64,000 bases of DNA, taken from DATFQE01 sp963733845. Lineage in GTDB: Bacteria > Actinomycetota > Thermoleophilia > Gaiellales > Gaiellaceae. Shown here piece after piece: positions 19,201 to 27,900 of the stretch. The notes beneath the pieces were generated by a model. The model saw only the letters and a list, made by a program, of their open reading frames with translations, was not told the origin of the DNA and searched no databases. The stretch covers positions 186,001 through 250,000 of the forward strand of contig CAVTEM010000012.1 of NCBI GenBank assembly GCA_963733845.1. Direction: 5' to 3'. The number at the start of each line of letters is the position of its first letter. The first letter of the stretch is position 1. Both the position numbers and the translations under genes were made by a program.

Positions 19201-21547
19201 CGTTGACGGCGGTGCCGGAGACCAGCGCGTCCGCGGCCGCCGAGGAGATCGAGACTGTCGGTGCGACGGTGTGGCTGCCGTCCTGGTAGGTGACCGCGAG
19301 CCTCGGCCGGAGCGTCGGCGCCACCGTGTAGTCGTCGCTGAGGTATGCCCAGTAGTTGCAGTTCGTCGGCGTCGTGCACGGCGAAAAGCTCTCGTCCGCA
19401 AGCTTCAGGATCAGGCCGAGGTTGGGCGCAGCACCCGTCGACCACTGCTGCACCGCTGACGTGACGTTGAACTGGTCCCACTGCGGCTGGTCACCCGCGG
19501 TCTTCGGCTTGCTGGCGAGCACCGTGGGGCTGAAGTCGCCGCCTGGGGTCGTCCACGGGACGCCGGCGACGGTCTCGTACCACGTCGCGCCGTCGCCCAC
19601 GCAGGTGTTGATGCCGGTGCCCTCGCGCCAGTCGGCGGTCAAGCGATGCACGTTGACCGTGCCCGAGCCGCGCAGGGCCGCCGCCTGCCAGAGCGACAGC
19701 GTCGCCCCGGTCACCTGCGCCTCGCTCGGGATGTCGCGCAAGTCGAAACCGAGGATCGTCCGCCGGATCGAGGAGGCGTTCGCGCCGATGTGCATGTGCG
19801 TGTAGCGGCCGCGCGTGGCACAGCTCGTCTGGCCGTTGATGAACATGATGTACGAGCCCTTGCCGAGGGCGGCGTCCGGCTGCAGGCTCTTGCTCGCCAG
19901 CCCGGCGCCGGGCAGCGTCACAGTCCGCTCGATCGAGGCGACGGTGTTCCGGAGCACCTTGTACGTGAAGGTCCCGCCGGGTCGGGCACTCGTGTCGCGG
20001 TAGGAGGTGACGGCCGGATCGGCGATCGTCGTGAGCAGCGTCGACGGCGAGGGGATGAAGCCCGCTGCGGGCGAGCGGTGGACGTCGTACCTGACGAACG
20101 GGCTGGAACCCGGCCCCGTGTACGGTGTCCACCGCAGATCGGCGCCGTTCGAGTGCAGCGTCTCCGGGGCTGCTAGGTCGATCCCGTCGCCCGCGTACGT
20201 CACTTCGAGCTTCGGCCGCAGCGTCTGCGAGGCGGTGTAAGAACCGCTCGGCGGCATGATCCCGCCTTGGCCGAGCGTCTCCACGCTTTTCTTGACAAGC
20301 AGTCCGTAGTTCGGCGCTGTCCCGGCCAGCCAGTTGCGCACCGTCCCAGTGACATTCCAGGGAATCCAGCGCGCGAGCCCGCCGCCCGGAAGCGTGTAGC
20401 TGGAGAGGGGCGTCGCATCGAACTGGACGTCAGCGCTCTTCGACTCGGTCGCCTGCCAGTAGCTGCTGATGCGGTGCGCATCGAACTGTTGCGAGCTCGC
20501 GGAGCAGGTGCCGCCGATGCACGTCCGGTCGTAGTAGAGCTGCAGCGTCGCGCCGGTCACGTCGGCGCCTGCGGGAATCAGGCCGAGGTCGAACTGGACG
20601 GCGGCGCGCCATGCCTGTGTGGATGTCGTACCGATCGAGAGGCGTGTCGGGCGCGTCACGAGACACGTCGAGCAGAGCGCGTCGAGGTTCGCGTCGGTCT
20701 CCTCGGTGCCGGGGTCGAGCGAGCGCTGGATCACGATCGTCGGGTCGAGCAGGACCGGGAACACGCGCCGCTGCGACCGCAGCCACGATCGGTCGAGTGC
20801 GAGATCAAGCGCGAACCGCCCCCCTATCCTGCGGACGGCGAGCGTCGCCTTGCCGCGGCTCGGCCGGCGCGCCGAGTCGAGGGCGAACGGTGCCGCGAGC
20901 ACGAACTCCGGTCTGTTTCCTCCCAGGCGGACGAATGCCCAGCCGCCGTCGGTCAGCCGCTCAGCGCGCAGCGAGCGCGCTTTGCTTGCCGTCAGCCAGA
21001 AGCGGTAGCGCGTCGGCGCTGATCTCTCGGCCAGCACGAGCGTTTCCTTGATGCCGCTCGGCTCGAGCGCGTACCGGAGGTCGACGCTCTGGAACGCTTC
21101 GCGGAAGCGCGCGGTCGCACCGCTCGCCTCGACGCGACTTCGTGCGGCGCCATCCAGTTCCAGCGAGTACGCGTTGCCAGCGATCTCGAGGCGCATGAAG
21201 CCGCCCGCAAGCTCGTCGCGAAACGACACCCGGAATGCGTTCGACTCGTTGCGCCAGCGGTAGCCGGCCTCGCCGGCTGGGACGAACCTCGACTTGATTT
21301 CTTTCCACCCGCCCGCGCGGTCGCGATAGTGCACAGGTTCGCTGAAGATCGACGCCCTAAACGTGCCGTCAGGTCTCGCGAAGGTCTTCGAGAATTGGGT
21401 GCGGCGACCGACCAGCTCGCGCGACGTCTGCGGCGACGCCGTGGCATCGCTCAAGTCCGAGAACGGGGTCGGAGCAAGCAAAAAGAAGACCGCTAGGGCG
21501 AACGCGAACGCCACCAGCTGGTGCAGAAATGCGACGGACCGCGGCAC
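13220..21547 (-). CDS. Secreted RHS/YD-repeat protein with C-terminal phospholipase A2-like tail
   Basis: 2775 residues from GTG 21547 (GAAGGGAG just upstream); ATG 21586 is an alternative. Order: signal peptide or membrane anchor (LHQLVAFAFALAVFFLLAP); two DNRLRE-like modules (about 265-455 and 545-760); two Ig-like repeats (about 765-960, KVEFLVDG and KVEFYVDD); a long YD-repeat barrel (about 1235-2550) with recurring YDANGN-type units; an RHS core (GARRYSTDVGRFIRPDEF, NRYAFAGGNPVELVEIDGH). After the core, about 165 variable residues contain CRMHDVCYG, the sPLA2 CxxHDxCY catalytic motif, with several more cysteines. No frame break in 8.3 kb. Likely a surface-delivered polymorphic toxin attacking phospholipid. 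Confidence 0.88.
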   Translation of the reverse strand: MPRSVAFLHQLVAFAFALAVFFLLAPTPFSDLSDATASPQTSRELVGRRTQFSKTFARPDGTFRASIFSEPVHYRDRAGGWKEIKSRFVPAGEAGYRWRNESNAFRVSFRDELAGGFMRLEIAGNAYSLELDGAARSRVEASGATARFREAFQSVDLRYALEPSGIKETLVLAERSAPTRYRFWLTASKARSLRAERLTDGGWAFVRLGGNRPEFVLAAPFALDSARRPSRGKATLAVRRIGGRFALDLALDRSWLRSQRRVFPVLLDPTIVIQRSLDPGTEETDANLDALCSTCLVTRPTRLSIGTTSTQAWRAAVQFDLGLIPAGADVTGATLQLYYDRTCIGGTCSASSQQFDAHRISSYWQATESKSADVQFDATPLSSYTLPGGGLARWIPWNVTGTVRNWLAGTAPNYGLLVKKSVETLGQGGIMPPSGSYTASQTLRPKLEVTYAGDGIDLAAPETLHSNGADLRWTPYTGPGSSPFVRYDVHRSPAAGFIPSPSTLLTTIADPAVTSYRDTSARPGGTFTYKVLRNTVASIERTVTLPGAGLASKSLQPDAALGKGSYIMFINGQTSCATRGRYTHMHIGANASSIRRTILGFDLRDIPSEAQVTGATLSLWQAAALRGSGTVNVHRLTADWREGTGINTCVGDGATWYETVAGVPWTTPGGDFSPTVLASKPKTAGDQPQWDQFNVTSAVQQWSTGAAPNLGLILKLADESFSPCTTPTNCNYWAYLSDDYTVAPTLRPRLAVTYQDGSHTVAPTVSISSAAADALVSGTAVNVEAAAADDRRVDKVEFLVDGAPVGTDTAAPFAVTWNSTSVANAVHTLTARATDDAGNVTTSAGASVTVENRPLPTTAITAPMAGGVVTGSVAVGASAAAASGMSVSKVEFYVDDVRFAEDATAPYSVSWNTLDSALPSYDGAHVLTSRAYDSAGRISNSGPVSVTVANTASSKFKADFSSTEFPQVVIYDPAASVQAKAGIDVTVTNASNLTWALSDVVLKYRWYSPDATPVVTDGPEVSLGSDLPAGQARTLRVLADPPALPDGVNKAQYRLGVDLYSKTSVAWFADKGNKPLGNPVIVNKALVRGALGMEPYYHFVGEKLGAGMRHEVNVANGNSLVRWTPFSAPGRGLDTAVTLTHNALEKKCECPAGNNFSIAISSLTRFGNPIDVHPNKADEIAGLSNKYIEYTDADGTTHRFTSADGITYQEPDGVHLFLRRYSTTDATRKWALTTPDRVTYFYDSDGYPTFVEDRNGNRLTYTVQDTPPAEDPGGPKRRITKVTDAGGRDFTITFWAKADKVKSHVRGKIKRITDHSASPLDFEYYEDGNLRKLIQRGGRNADGSYLADRSFVFTYTTSSGDGPAIPSAANRVDPDPRTPNQSTRLYSVRDPRGNETLFSYLGSGNGEDRWKLASRTDRAGAVTTYAYDITNRVTTVSQPLSRTYRYGYDVEGKVTSIVNPRNEQTTQSWNGDRMLARVTEPTGRYVEFAYNANGLVTDEWNQLRDHTTYEYENLSVRNGDGTTTDTAANWKVGRAIPHLSQLRIRTAPKGTATSVPTNDFQTTYAYDGNGNLTSVTDPQGHTAAAAYNGDGTLASRTDANGHTTTYSAYDANGFPLETIDAKSQITRTSYDSDGLLRTVQDPLHAGEMGPNEREYKDVYEYDSFHRLGRQSSPKSTRFERATLIFSETGYDANGNVVSEIQPYYGSGVRQRTTTTYDAMDRETRVTEPEQNEATTYEYDLAGRLTKTTLPKGVLTATPLDDYATRSVYDLLDRIETEIRYDAAGVPARKTHYCYENGTGDLLMMTAPKANLVGPPNCNASPPPVVPYTTSYTYDAAHRQLTETVRADAQSPARTGTRSYDANGNVSADIDAQGTRQDLEYNQRDELVKTIETFRADAQRNPTRRLTTKLEFDGVGNLTREITPRAWDAANGVAPFVDYVTEYRYDAVDQLTRIDLPTAGGQTRTYVHRAYDGNGNLTMTSLPVAIETPTATTPIPPDKRTNFDHWDPGWIRASEDHLDARVVYDYTAEGWQKERFSARTQGTTTNWQYYPDGLLQRELDRQGHSAEYTYDPNDNRRTAVDARGQGRRPFTLLIESEYNGYDEATKTRLKESTAASWRFTRYSYDLNGNVDTREDNGLENDGGGELQPGRFHDFAYNEVDELIEDLDLGTDRVVSEGDRQLTLGYITTGWQRNETFARRTSASWAPRRTTAWTYFANGDLETLTTRRGDANGPLAEQHTLGYEEGPIGARRYVNGNRTSDAFVLHGPPPPAPPTGCETAGACVTQYEYGPRENLVEEERTRSSGTQSTCYRLDSAMNVTDEWSEACEVEPHGTPIRHYDYPLGNRLSQTTENSGRVHKYFYEDDGNLDCVTNQNAAVCPPAPGQGAPIDASLEEDLGWHYQGRLQSYRRYSSGSLTDEADYDHDPLKRLYEETETHAGQGQRTTTFVHLGASDLVGSESRSDEAKTYSYTYGLDARLLSLDIGPAGGAPTQSRAYAANVHTDVSLLVDLDAGAEVRASYGYRPYGAEDAALTQGDPGRFQQANPYRFNAKRSDPGSTTLDMGARRYSTDVGRFIRPDEFEISTADAALAQDLTLQNRYAFAGGNPVELVEIDGHVASRNECTIVPDKIDIELRRYHVSGPSFGDFRQPCRMHDVCYGLWRTYRKVCDDNFHVNLNRQCDNQFEHFWNWPRKKVCLGIARVYHWGVWQYGGGSWRMKALRPDPQGVTGCPYRMKGRLIRARCLRWVHQHSYPPYYKTPQDTAREIRGKIIDWVIPYR

Positions 21548-21631
21548 GGATTCTCCCTTCCGAGCGCCGGGCCGCCCGTCGCTCAAAGCGACTCGAGCCT
21601 CAGGACCGAGGCTTACTGCTGTTCACGGGCG

Positions 21632-21661
21632 ACATTACGCCTATGTGTTTGAAAGTGTCAA
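21632..21661 (-). promoter_or_regulatory. Sigma70-type promoter of the RHS gene
   Basis: On the minus strand TTGACA (21661-21656) and TAATGT (21637-21632) are separated by 18 bases, a near-consensus housekeeping promoter. It would give a leader of roughly 75-80 bases before GTG 21547. The surrounding sequence is clearly more AT-rich than neighbouring genes. Confidence 0.7.
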
Positions 21662-22076
21662 GCCTTCGGAGGGTTGTGAGATTTTCACTCGAAACCCGTA
21701 GTCCCCCGGAGCAAGCCGGGTTTGTGGCGAGCTTGGCGAGACGTGGCGCTTTGCAGGCGCTTTCGTAGCTAGCCGGACGGCAAAGCACGCACCGTGCAGG
21801 ATCGAATCGAGGCGTCTTGGCGCGCTATGGGCGCTGCTCGTGGCGAAAATGGACCCGATAGATGGACGAGTCTGAACGCAACCTGTGAGGGCTTCTCACC
21901 ACCAGCTCGATCGTCAGGTCGGGAGTGCCTGCAACAGAGCCATAGCGCGGATTCGCGATGGGCCGATCGGCGTTCCCGTCTCGACGCTCCGCTTCGAGCG
22001 CCTACGCAGGCCTGATCGCTCCGAAGAAGTAACAGAGCTTGCCACCCGAGCTTCGCCGAGGAGGCCGGTCCACGAG
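21662..22076. other. Intergenic stretch with no supported gene
   Basis: About 415 bases between the RHS promoter and the next terminator. Short open frames exist on the plus strand but lack ribosome sites, start support or recognisable products. No copy of the tRNA-Ala 3' end, integrase remnant or insertion sequence was seen. Confidence 0.5.
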
Positions 22077-22101
22077 AAAGGCGGGCCTGAAGCCCGCCTT
22101 T
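22077..22101 (-). terminator. Rho-independent terminator
   Basis: AAAGGCGGGC / GCCCGCCTTT forms a perfect 10-base stem with a 5-base loop, 25 bases beyond the stop of the minus-strand gene at 22127. A/T runs flank both sides, so it could work in either direction. Confidence 0.8.
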
Positions 22102-22126
22102 CCCTTCCCCCTCGAAGCTCGGACGC

Positions 22127-22579
22127 TCAGGCCGGCGAGAGCCGCGTCCTACGGTTGTGGCGAATAGCGAGGAGGGACGCTCCGGCCAGCAGGACGAGGC
22201 CCAGCGCGAAGGCGCTCACCGTGGTCGGGCCGACATCCCAACCCGTGTCTGTCGCGGTCACGGACGGCGAGCCGGCGTTCGACGGCCTCGACAGGGTTAG
22301 GTCGTCCGGCGCGATCGCGGTCTCGGTACCGCTGTAGAGGCCGGCGAGCTGGTCGGCGGAGAGGCCGGGAGAGGTGTTGGCGATCCGCTCGCCAGTCGCT
22401 GGGTCGTAGTTCCAGAAGTCCGTCGCCACGAGCTTGCCGTGACTGAGATACGGGATCTCGACCTGCGACTGCCGCTCGTACGAGCCGATCGGCTCCGCCT
22501 GCGCGGCCGGCGCGATGACCGCGGCGACGGCGAGCGCGAGGGCGACGCGACGGAGGGTGAACCGCTTGATGCGCTTCAT
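22127..22579 (-). CDS. Exported protein with C-terminal membrane anchor
   Basis: 150 residues, ATG with GAAGGAG upstream. Cleavable signal peptide (RRVALALAVAAVIAPAAQA), a short mature domain containing DFWNYDPATGERI and SPGLSADQLAGLY, then a C-terminal helix (VSAFALGLVLLAGASLLAI) ending in a basic tail (RHNRRTR). The signal, ectodomain, helix and basic-tail order resembles surface-anchored proteins but there is no LPXTG. Function unknown. A TTGACA element lies about 90 bases upstream. Confidence 0.7.
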   Translation of the reverse strand: MKRIKRFTLRRVALALAVAAVIAPAAQAEPIGSYERQSQVEIPYLSHGKLVATDFWNYDPATGERIANTSPGLSADQLAGLYSGTETAIAPDDLTLSRPSNAGSPSVTATDTGWDVGPTTVSAFALGLVLLAGASLLAIRHNRRTRLSPA

Positions 22580-22835
22580 GGCTGCACTCCTTCGAGGAGG
22601 GGACTAGGCATGCCTCGACGCTATGCCGCGCCGCCCCGCGCGTCGTTCACGCAACCGACAGAAGAAGTGTCAAGCTCACGACACAATCCGCCGGACCGCC
22701 GCGAGGGGCCTCTACCGCGACCCGGCCCGACGTCGAGCGTAAGCGGCCGCTCGCCGCTCGGCGCTTGCCCGCGACGGGGTCAGGCGGCAACGAGGTGCTC
22801 TTTGAGGGAGCCCTGGCGTGGTAGAACGTTGCGCC

Positions 22836-23423
22836 ATGGCCGAGATCCTGCTCTTCCACCACGCACAGGGCCAGACCGCGGGGTTCCTCGCGTTCGCCGA
22901 CGAGCTGCGCGCTGCAGGACACGTCGTTCATGCCCCCGACCTCTACGACGGGAAGATCTTCACCGACCTCGACGAGGGCGTCGGTTACGCGAAGGAGATC
23001 GGCTTCGGGACGCTTCGGGAGCGCGGCCTGCTCGCCGCCGACGGCCTACCGAACGAGCTCGTCTATGCCGGGTTCTCGCTCGGCGTCCCGCCCGCGCAGG
23101 AGCTCGCCCAGACGCGCCCCGGCGGCAAGGGCGCGCTGCTGTTTCACGGCGCTTTCCCAGCCTCCGAGTTCGGCGGCTCGTGGCCGTCGGGAGTTCCACT
23201 CCAGATCCACATGATGGCCGACGACGAGTGGAGTTTGGAAGACCTCCCGGCCGCGCGCGAGCTCGTCGAGATGAGCGAGGGCGCCGAGTTGTTCCTGTAC
23301 CCCGGGGATCGACACCTCTTTGCCGACAGCAGCCTGCCGGACTACGAGGAGAGGGCTGCGACTCTGCTCAACCAACGCGTTCTCGCATTCCTGGAAGCCG
23401 TCGACGAGACGGCCTCGAGCTAG
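22836..23423 (+). CDS. Dienelactone hydrolase family protein
   Basis: 195 residues from ATG 22836 (a GTG at 22818 is possible). Alpha/beta-hydrolase of the dienelactone hydrolase type: LLFHHAQGQTAGFLAFADELRAAGHVVHAPDLYDG, a nucleophile elbow GFSLG and the catalytic His in YPGDRHLF. The usual DLH nucleophile is Cys; here the elbow has Ser. Cytoplasmic. Physiological substrate unknown; nothing in its neighbourhood forms a pathway with it. Confidence 0.85.
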   Translation: MAEILLFHHAQGQTAGFLAFADELRAAGHVVHAPDLYDGKIFTDLDEGVGYAKEIGFGTLRERGLLAADGLPNELVYAGFSLGVPPAQELAQTRPGGKGALLFHGAFPASEFGGSWPSGVPLQIHMMADDEWSLEDLPAARELVEMSEGAELFLYPGDRHLFADSSLPDYEERAATLLNQRVLAFLEAVDETASS

Positions 23424-23428
23424 AGGCG

Positions 23429-24109
23429 TCAGCGACTGATCAGTTCCTCGAACGCGGGCTCGTCGCGGATCGGATCGAAGTCGGTGTCCTCCTTCGCCAT
23501 CTCGCGACAGCCGTCCCACATGTCGATCGCCCGGCCTAGGTGCTCGACGGCGTCGGCTGTCCGGCCCGCGAGGCTCTCGCAGCACGCCACGTTGTAGTAG
23601 AGGTACCCCTGGTCGGGGCGGGCCTCGATGAGCTCGCGGCCCTTGTCCGCCGCCTCCGCGTACCTGCCGGCGTCGTAGAGAGGTCGCGCCGAGTCCCACC
23701 ACAGCTCGGGGGCGTAACGCTGGATCGAGTCGGGCAGCGCCACCCAGTGATGACGGCGGGAGTCGTACCCCGACTCCGTCGGCGGCGGGAACGACGGGTC
23801 GGCGAACGAGCCGACCGAGACGACGATCAGGTCCGGCTCCGTCGGTTCCGTGTAGAAGACCTGCGAGCCGCAGTCAGGACAGAAATGGAAGACATGCTCC
23901 TTTCTGTCCGCCTCGTCCGAGATTCGCGCGAAATCGCTGAAGCGACCCACGACCTGCACTTGATCCGCCTTGAACCCGGCCTGCATTCCGAAGGCGCTTC
24001 CGGTCCGCCGTTGACAGGCGAGGCAGTTGCAGATGGAGACTGCAAACGGATCGCCCGCGACTTCCAGACGAAGTTGCCCACAGTGGCACGCAGCTTCTCG
24101 GCTGGCCAT
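23429..24109 (-). CDS. GFA/CENP-V zinc-binding domain fused to a TPR-like tail
   Basis: 226 residues. Residues 1-130 are a GFA (glutathione-dependent formaldehyde-activating-like) domain with zinc cysteines in CHCGQL, CNCLACQRRTGSAFG and FCPDCGSQVFYTEP. Residues about 140-226 form a helical TPR-like segment (RPLYDAGRYAEAADKGRELIEARPDQGYLYYNVACCESLAGRTADAVEHLGRAI in outline). ATG 24109 is chosen because the GFA domain starts there; the frame stays open further upstream. Such fusions are uncommon but plausible. Enzymatic activity unproven. Converges with the hydrolase gene 5 bases away. Confidence 0.85.
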   Translation of the reverse strand: MASREAACHCGQLRLEVAGDPFAVSICNCLACQRRTGSAFGMQAGFKADQVQVVGRFSDFARISDEADRKEHVFHFCPDCGSQVFYTEPTEPDLIVVSVGSFADPSFPPPTESGYDSRRHHWVALPDSIQRYAPELWWDSARPLYDAGRYAEAADKGRELIEARPDQGYLYYNVACCESLAGRTADAVEHLGRAIDMWDGCREMAKEDTDFDPIRDEPAFEELISR

Positions 24110-24320
24110 CGCGACGAAACCTACTGAACAGTCAGGGTCGCTCGGTTCGCTCGCAACACAAGCCGCGAAACCGGGCTTCTGGAAAGTCAGGACGCATGCG
24201 ATGCTTCGTTGCGGTGTGAGACCGGTCGAAGTGGAAGCAGGTCCGTCGCCGGGAGGCCCCCGGTGACGCGCGAATGACCCAAGGCGTTCGCACGGTCTCC
24301 ACTGGACCGAGTCGTTCACG

Positions 24321-24908
24321 GTGAGCTGCTACGTCGAGGTGTGGAGCCGAAGCGGGCGTGAGCTGCGGACGCTGGACTCCGAGCGACTGACCGTCGGAAC
24401 ACTCGAGTCGAACGATGTCGTCGTGGACGCGGACGGGGTCTCCCGCGTGCACGCCGTGTTCGAGCGATTTGGCGACACCTGGTGCGTTCGCGACCTCGGC
24501 TCTCGCAACGGCACCTTCGTGAACGGAGGAAGGATCGTCGGCGAGCGGGCGCTGCATCCGGGCGATGAGATCGTCCTCGGTCGCCTCCGCCTGGTCTTCC
24601 ACGGCCCGGCCAGGGGGAAGGAGACGGGCGCGATCGCAGAGGCGCCGCCGCTCACGCGGCGCGAGCGCGATGTGCTCCTAGCGCTGTGCCGCCCGCTGCT
24701 GACGGGCGATGCGTTCACCGAGCCGGCGTCGATCCGAGCGATCGCCGCAGAGCTCGTCGTCTCCGAGGCGGCGGTGAAACAGCACCTGACGCGCCTGTAC
24801 GGCAAGTTCGATGCGGGCGCGCAGGGCGAACGGAAACGCGTCCAGCTCGCAAATGCGGCGGTCGCCCGCGGGGCGGTGAAGCTGGGCGATCTGCGCGCGG
24901 ACGGCTGA
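24321..24908 (+). CDS. FHA domain protein with C-terminal helix-turn-helix
   Basis: 195 residues, GTG start. FHA domain at residues 15-95 (LTVGTLESNDVVV, SRVHAVFER, DLGSRNGTFVNG: the phosphothreonine-binding Arg, Ser and Asn are present). The C-terminal half begins LTRRERDVLLALCRPLL, like LuxR helix-turn-helix domains, and continues SIRAIAAELVVSEAAVKQHLTRLYGKF. It is 6 bases upstream of a Ser/Thr kinase gene, so it is probably the kinase's phospho-partner and may carry the signal to DNA. Confidence 0.88.
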   Translation: MSCYVEVWSRSGRELRTLDSERLTVGTLESNDVVVDADGVSRVHAVFERFGDTWCVRDLGSRNGTFVNGGRIVGERALHPGDEIVLGRLRLVFHGPARGKETGAIAEAPPLTRRERDVLLALCRPLLTGDAFTEPASIRAIAAELVVSEAAVKQHLTRLYGKFDAGAQGERKRVQLANAAVARGAVKLGDLRADG

Positions 24909-24914
24909 TCCGCG

Positions 24915-27900
24915 ATGAAGACCGAGCTCCTCCGCGGCCGGTACGAGCCGCTCGAAGTGGCCGGCAAGGGCGGAGAGGGCGAGGTGATCCGGGCGCTCGA
25001 TCACCTCCACGGTCGCCAGGTGGCGCTGAAGGTCAGGCCCGTGGCCGACGAAATCTCCCGCAGCCATCTGCTCTCCGAGGCGCGGGTCCTCCTCTCGCTT
25101 TCGCCGCATCCGGGGCTCCCGCTGGTCCGCGAGGACTTCTTCGTGGACGACAAGTACGTCATCGCGATGGACTGGATCGACGGCACGGACCTCGCGGCGG
25201 TGCTCGACGCCGAGGGCCGCCCGGGGCTCGACCCGGCGCTCGCCATCGGCTACCTCGAACAGGCCGCCGAGGCGCTGGAGCACCTTCACAACCACGACCC
25301 ACCCGTGGTGCACGGAGACGTCAAGCCGGCCAACGTGATCCTCACCGCCTCCGGCCGGATCGTCCTCGTCGACTTCGGACTGTCCTCCACGCCCACCGAC
25401 GACCCGCGTCGGGCGGGCACACCCGGCTACGCGGCACCTGAGATCGCGGCGGGGGCGAGACCGACCGCGGCGGCGGACCTCTACTCATTTGCCGCCACCA
25501 CCCTCGCGCTGCTCACCGGCGAGCCTCCCTACGGGAGGGAGCTGAGGTGGGGCGCGATCGAGCTCGAGCGGATCCAGGCGCTGGAACGGATCGTGCGCCC
25601 GAACCTCGCCACCGATCCGGCGCGTCGCGACGCATCCGCCGTCGCCTTCGTCGCCAGGCTTCAGCGCTGGTGGGGCGCCGCCCTCCCGCGGGGAACGGTC
25701 ACGCTCGTGCAGGCCGACGTGAGCGGCATTCCCCCGCGGAACGCCGAGGATTCGGTGAACGAGGTCGCGCGCACGCACGGAGGCCACTGCATCTCACCCG
25801 TCGACGACGCGACGCTGCTGGTCGCGTTCGCGTCGGCCCGGGATGGCTTCGATGCCGTCCGCGACCTCGCGGGCCGATTGAACGCACGGGTGGCTGCGGC
25901 AACAGGAGAGGCGAACCCCCGGACCGGCAGCTACCGGGGAGAGGTGGCATCCACGGCGGCCCGGCTCCTGAAGCTCGCTGCTCCGGGACAGGTCGTGATC
26001 GACCGACTGACGGTTGAGGCGGTCGGCGGTCGGCTTCCCCCGGAAGTCGGTCTCGCCGAGCTGCCGGAGACGGCCAACGGGGACCGAGCCTGGGTGCTCG
26101 TGGCTCCCGGGCTGGTTCTCCCGCCGCGCGCCGACGCGTGCCCCTATCGCGGGCTGATGCCGTTCCAGCCGGAGGACCGAGACCTGTACTTCGGGCGCGA
26201 GGACGTCGTGTCGACCACTGTCGGGCAGCTCCTCGCAGGAGGTTTCATGGCCGTGGTGGGGGCGTCCGGGAGCGGGAAGTCATCTCTCGTTCGGGCCGGA
26301 CTCATCCCAGCATTTCGCCGTGTGCGACAAGGTTCCGTGGCGGTGATGACGCCCGGCTCCGACCCGGAGGCGGAGCTCGGACGTTCGGTCGGACGTCGTC
26401 CGCCGTCGCTGCTCGTCGTCGACCAGCTCGAGGAGGCGTTCACGCTCTGTCCGGACGAAGCGGGCCGAGGCCGCTTCTTCGACGCCCTGATCGACCTGTA
26501 CGAGGCGGGTGCCACCTCCATCGTGGTTGCCCTCCGCGCGGACTTCTACGGACGCTGCGCCGAGCATCCCCGCCTGGCCGCTGCGCTCTCCGCGCATCAG
26601 TGTCTGCTCGGGCCGATGCAGACGGACGAGCTGCGCAGGGCCATCGAGGGTCCCGCCGGCGGGGCGGGACTACGACTCGAGACCGGCCTGAGCGACGCGA
26701 TGCTGGCCGACGTCGAAGGCGAGCCCGGCGCCCTCCCGCTTCTCTCCCACGCCCTGTACGAGTCCTGGGCCCGCCGTGACGGCCGTGTCCTGACCCGAGC
26801 GGGCTACGTCGCGGCCGGCGGCGTGCGGGGGGCGATCGCCCACACGGCCGAGGAGGTCTTCCTGGGCTGCAGCCGGCAGGACCAGGTGCTCATGCGGGGG
26901 ATGCTCCTCAGGCTCACCGAGCTGGGCGAGGCGACGGAGGACACACGACGCCGGGTTCCGCTTGCCGAGCTGCTTCCGGACGGCGACGCAGGCGAGGGGA
27001 CGGCCGGCGTCATCGAGCGAATGACGGCGGCACGGCTCCTGGTGGTGGGCGACGACTCGGCCGAGATCGCGCACGAGGCCTTGATCCGGGAATGGCCTCG
27101 ACTGCGCGGATGGCTTGCGGAGGATCGGGAGGGGCTTCGCCTGCTTCGGCACATCACCGCGGCGGCTCGCTCCTGGGACGAGACGGGACGCGACGACGCC
27201 GATCTCTACCGGGGCCCACGCTTGGCGGCCGCGTTCGAGCTGGTGGGCGACGAGCCGCAGCTCTCGCCTGTCGAACGCGAGTTCCTGGAAGCAAGCCGAG
27301 ACGCCCGGGACCGCGAGCTGCGGAGCGCTCGGCGCCGGGCCAGGCGCCTGCGGGTGCTCCTCGCGATCGTCGCGGCCGCGCTCGTGGCGGCAGTGGTAGC
27401 CGGCGCCCTCGCCGTGGCTCAACGTGGGAGCGCGCGGCGCTCGAGCGTCGTCGCGCAGGCAGGGCGGCTCGCCGCTCAGTCGCGGGAGGCCGCAGGGAAG
27501 CATCCGGACCTGGCTCTTCTCCTCGCGTTGGAGGCGGGCCGCCTCGACGACTCGATCGATTCCCGCGGTGCGCTCCTCGGCGCGCTGCAGCACGGATCGC
27601 GGATCCGTGCGTGGCTGAGGGGGTTCGACTCGCCTGCCAACGCCAGTGCGTTCAGCCCGGACGGCAGGCTCCTGGCCACCGTGACGCTCGGGGGGACGAG
27701 GCTCTGGGACACGGCGACCTGGCGTCCGGTCGGGCCGCCGCTGCGATCGTCGCAGGGAGGTTGGGAGGGCGTCGACTTCGACCCCCATGGGCGGACGTTG
27801 GCGATCGCCGGCGGAAAGGGCCGCGTCGAGTTGTGGGACGTCGAGAGTCGACGTCAGCTTCGCGAGCTCGTCAGCCCGCGCGCTGCACCGCTCGCCACGG

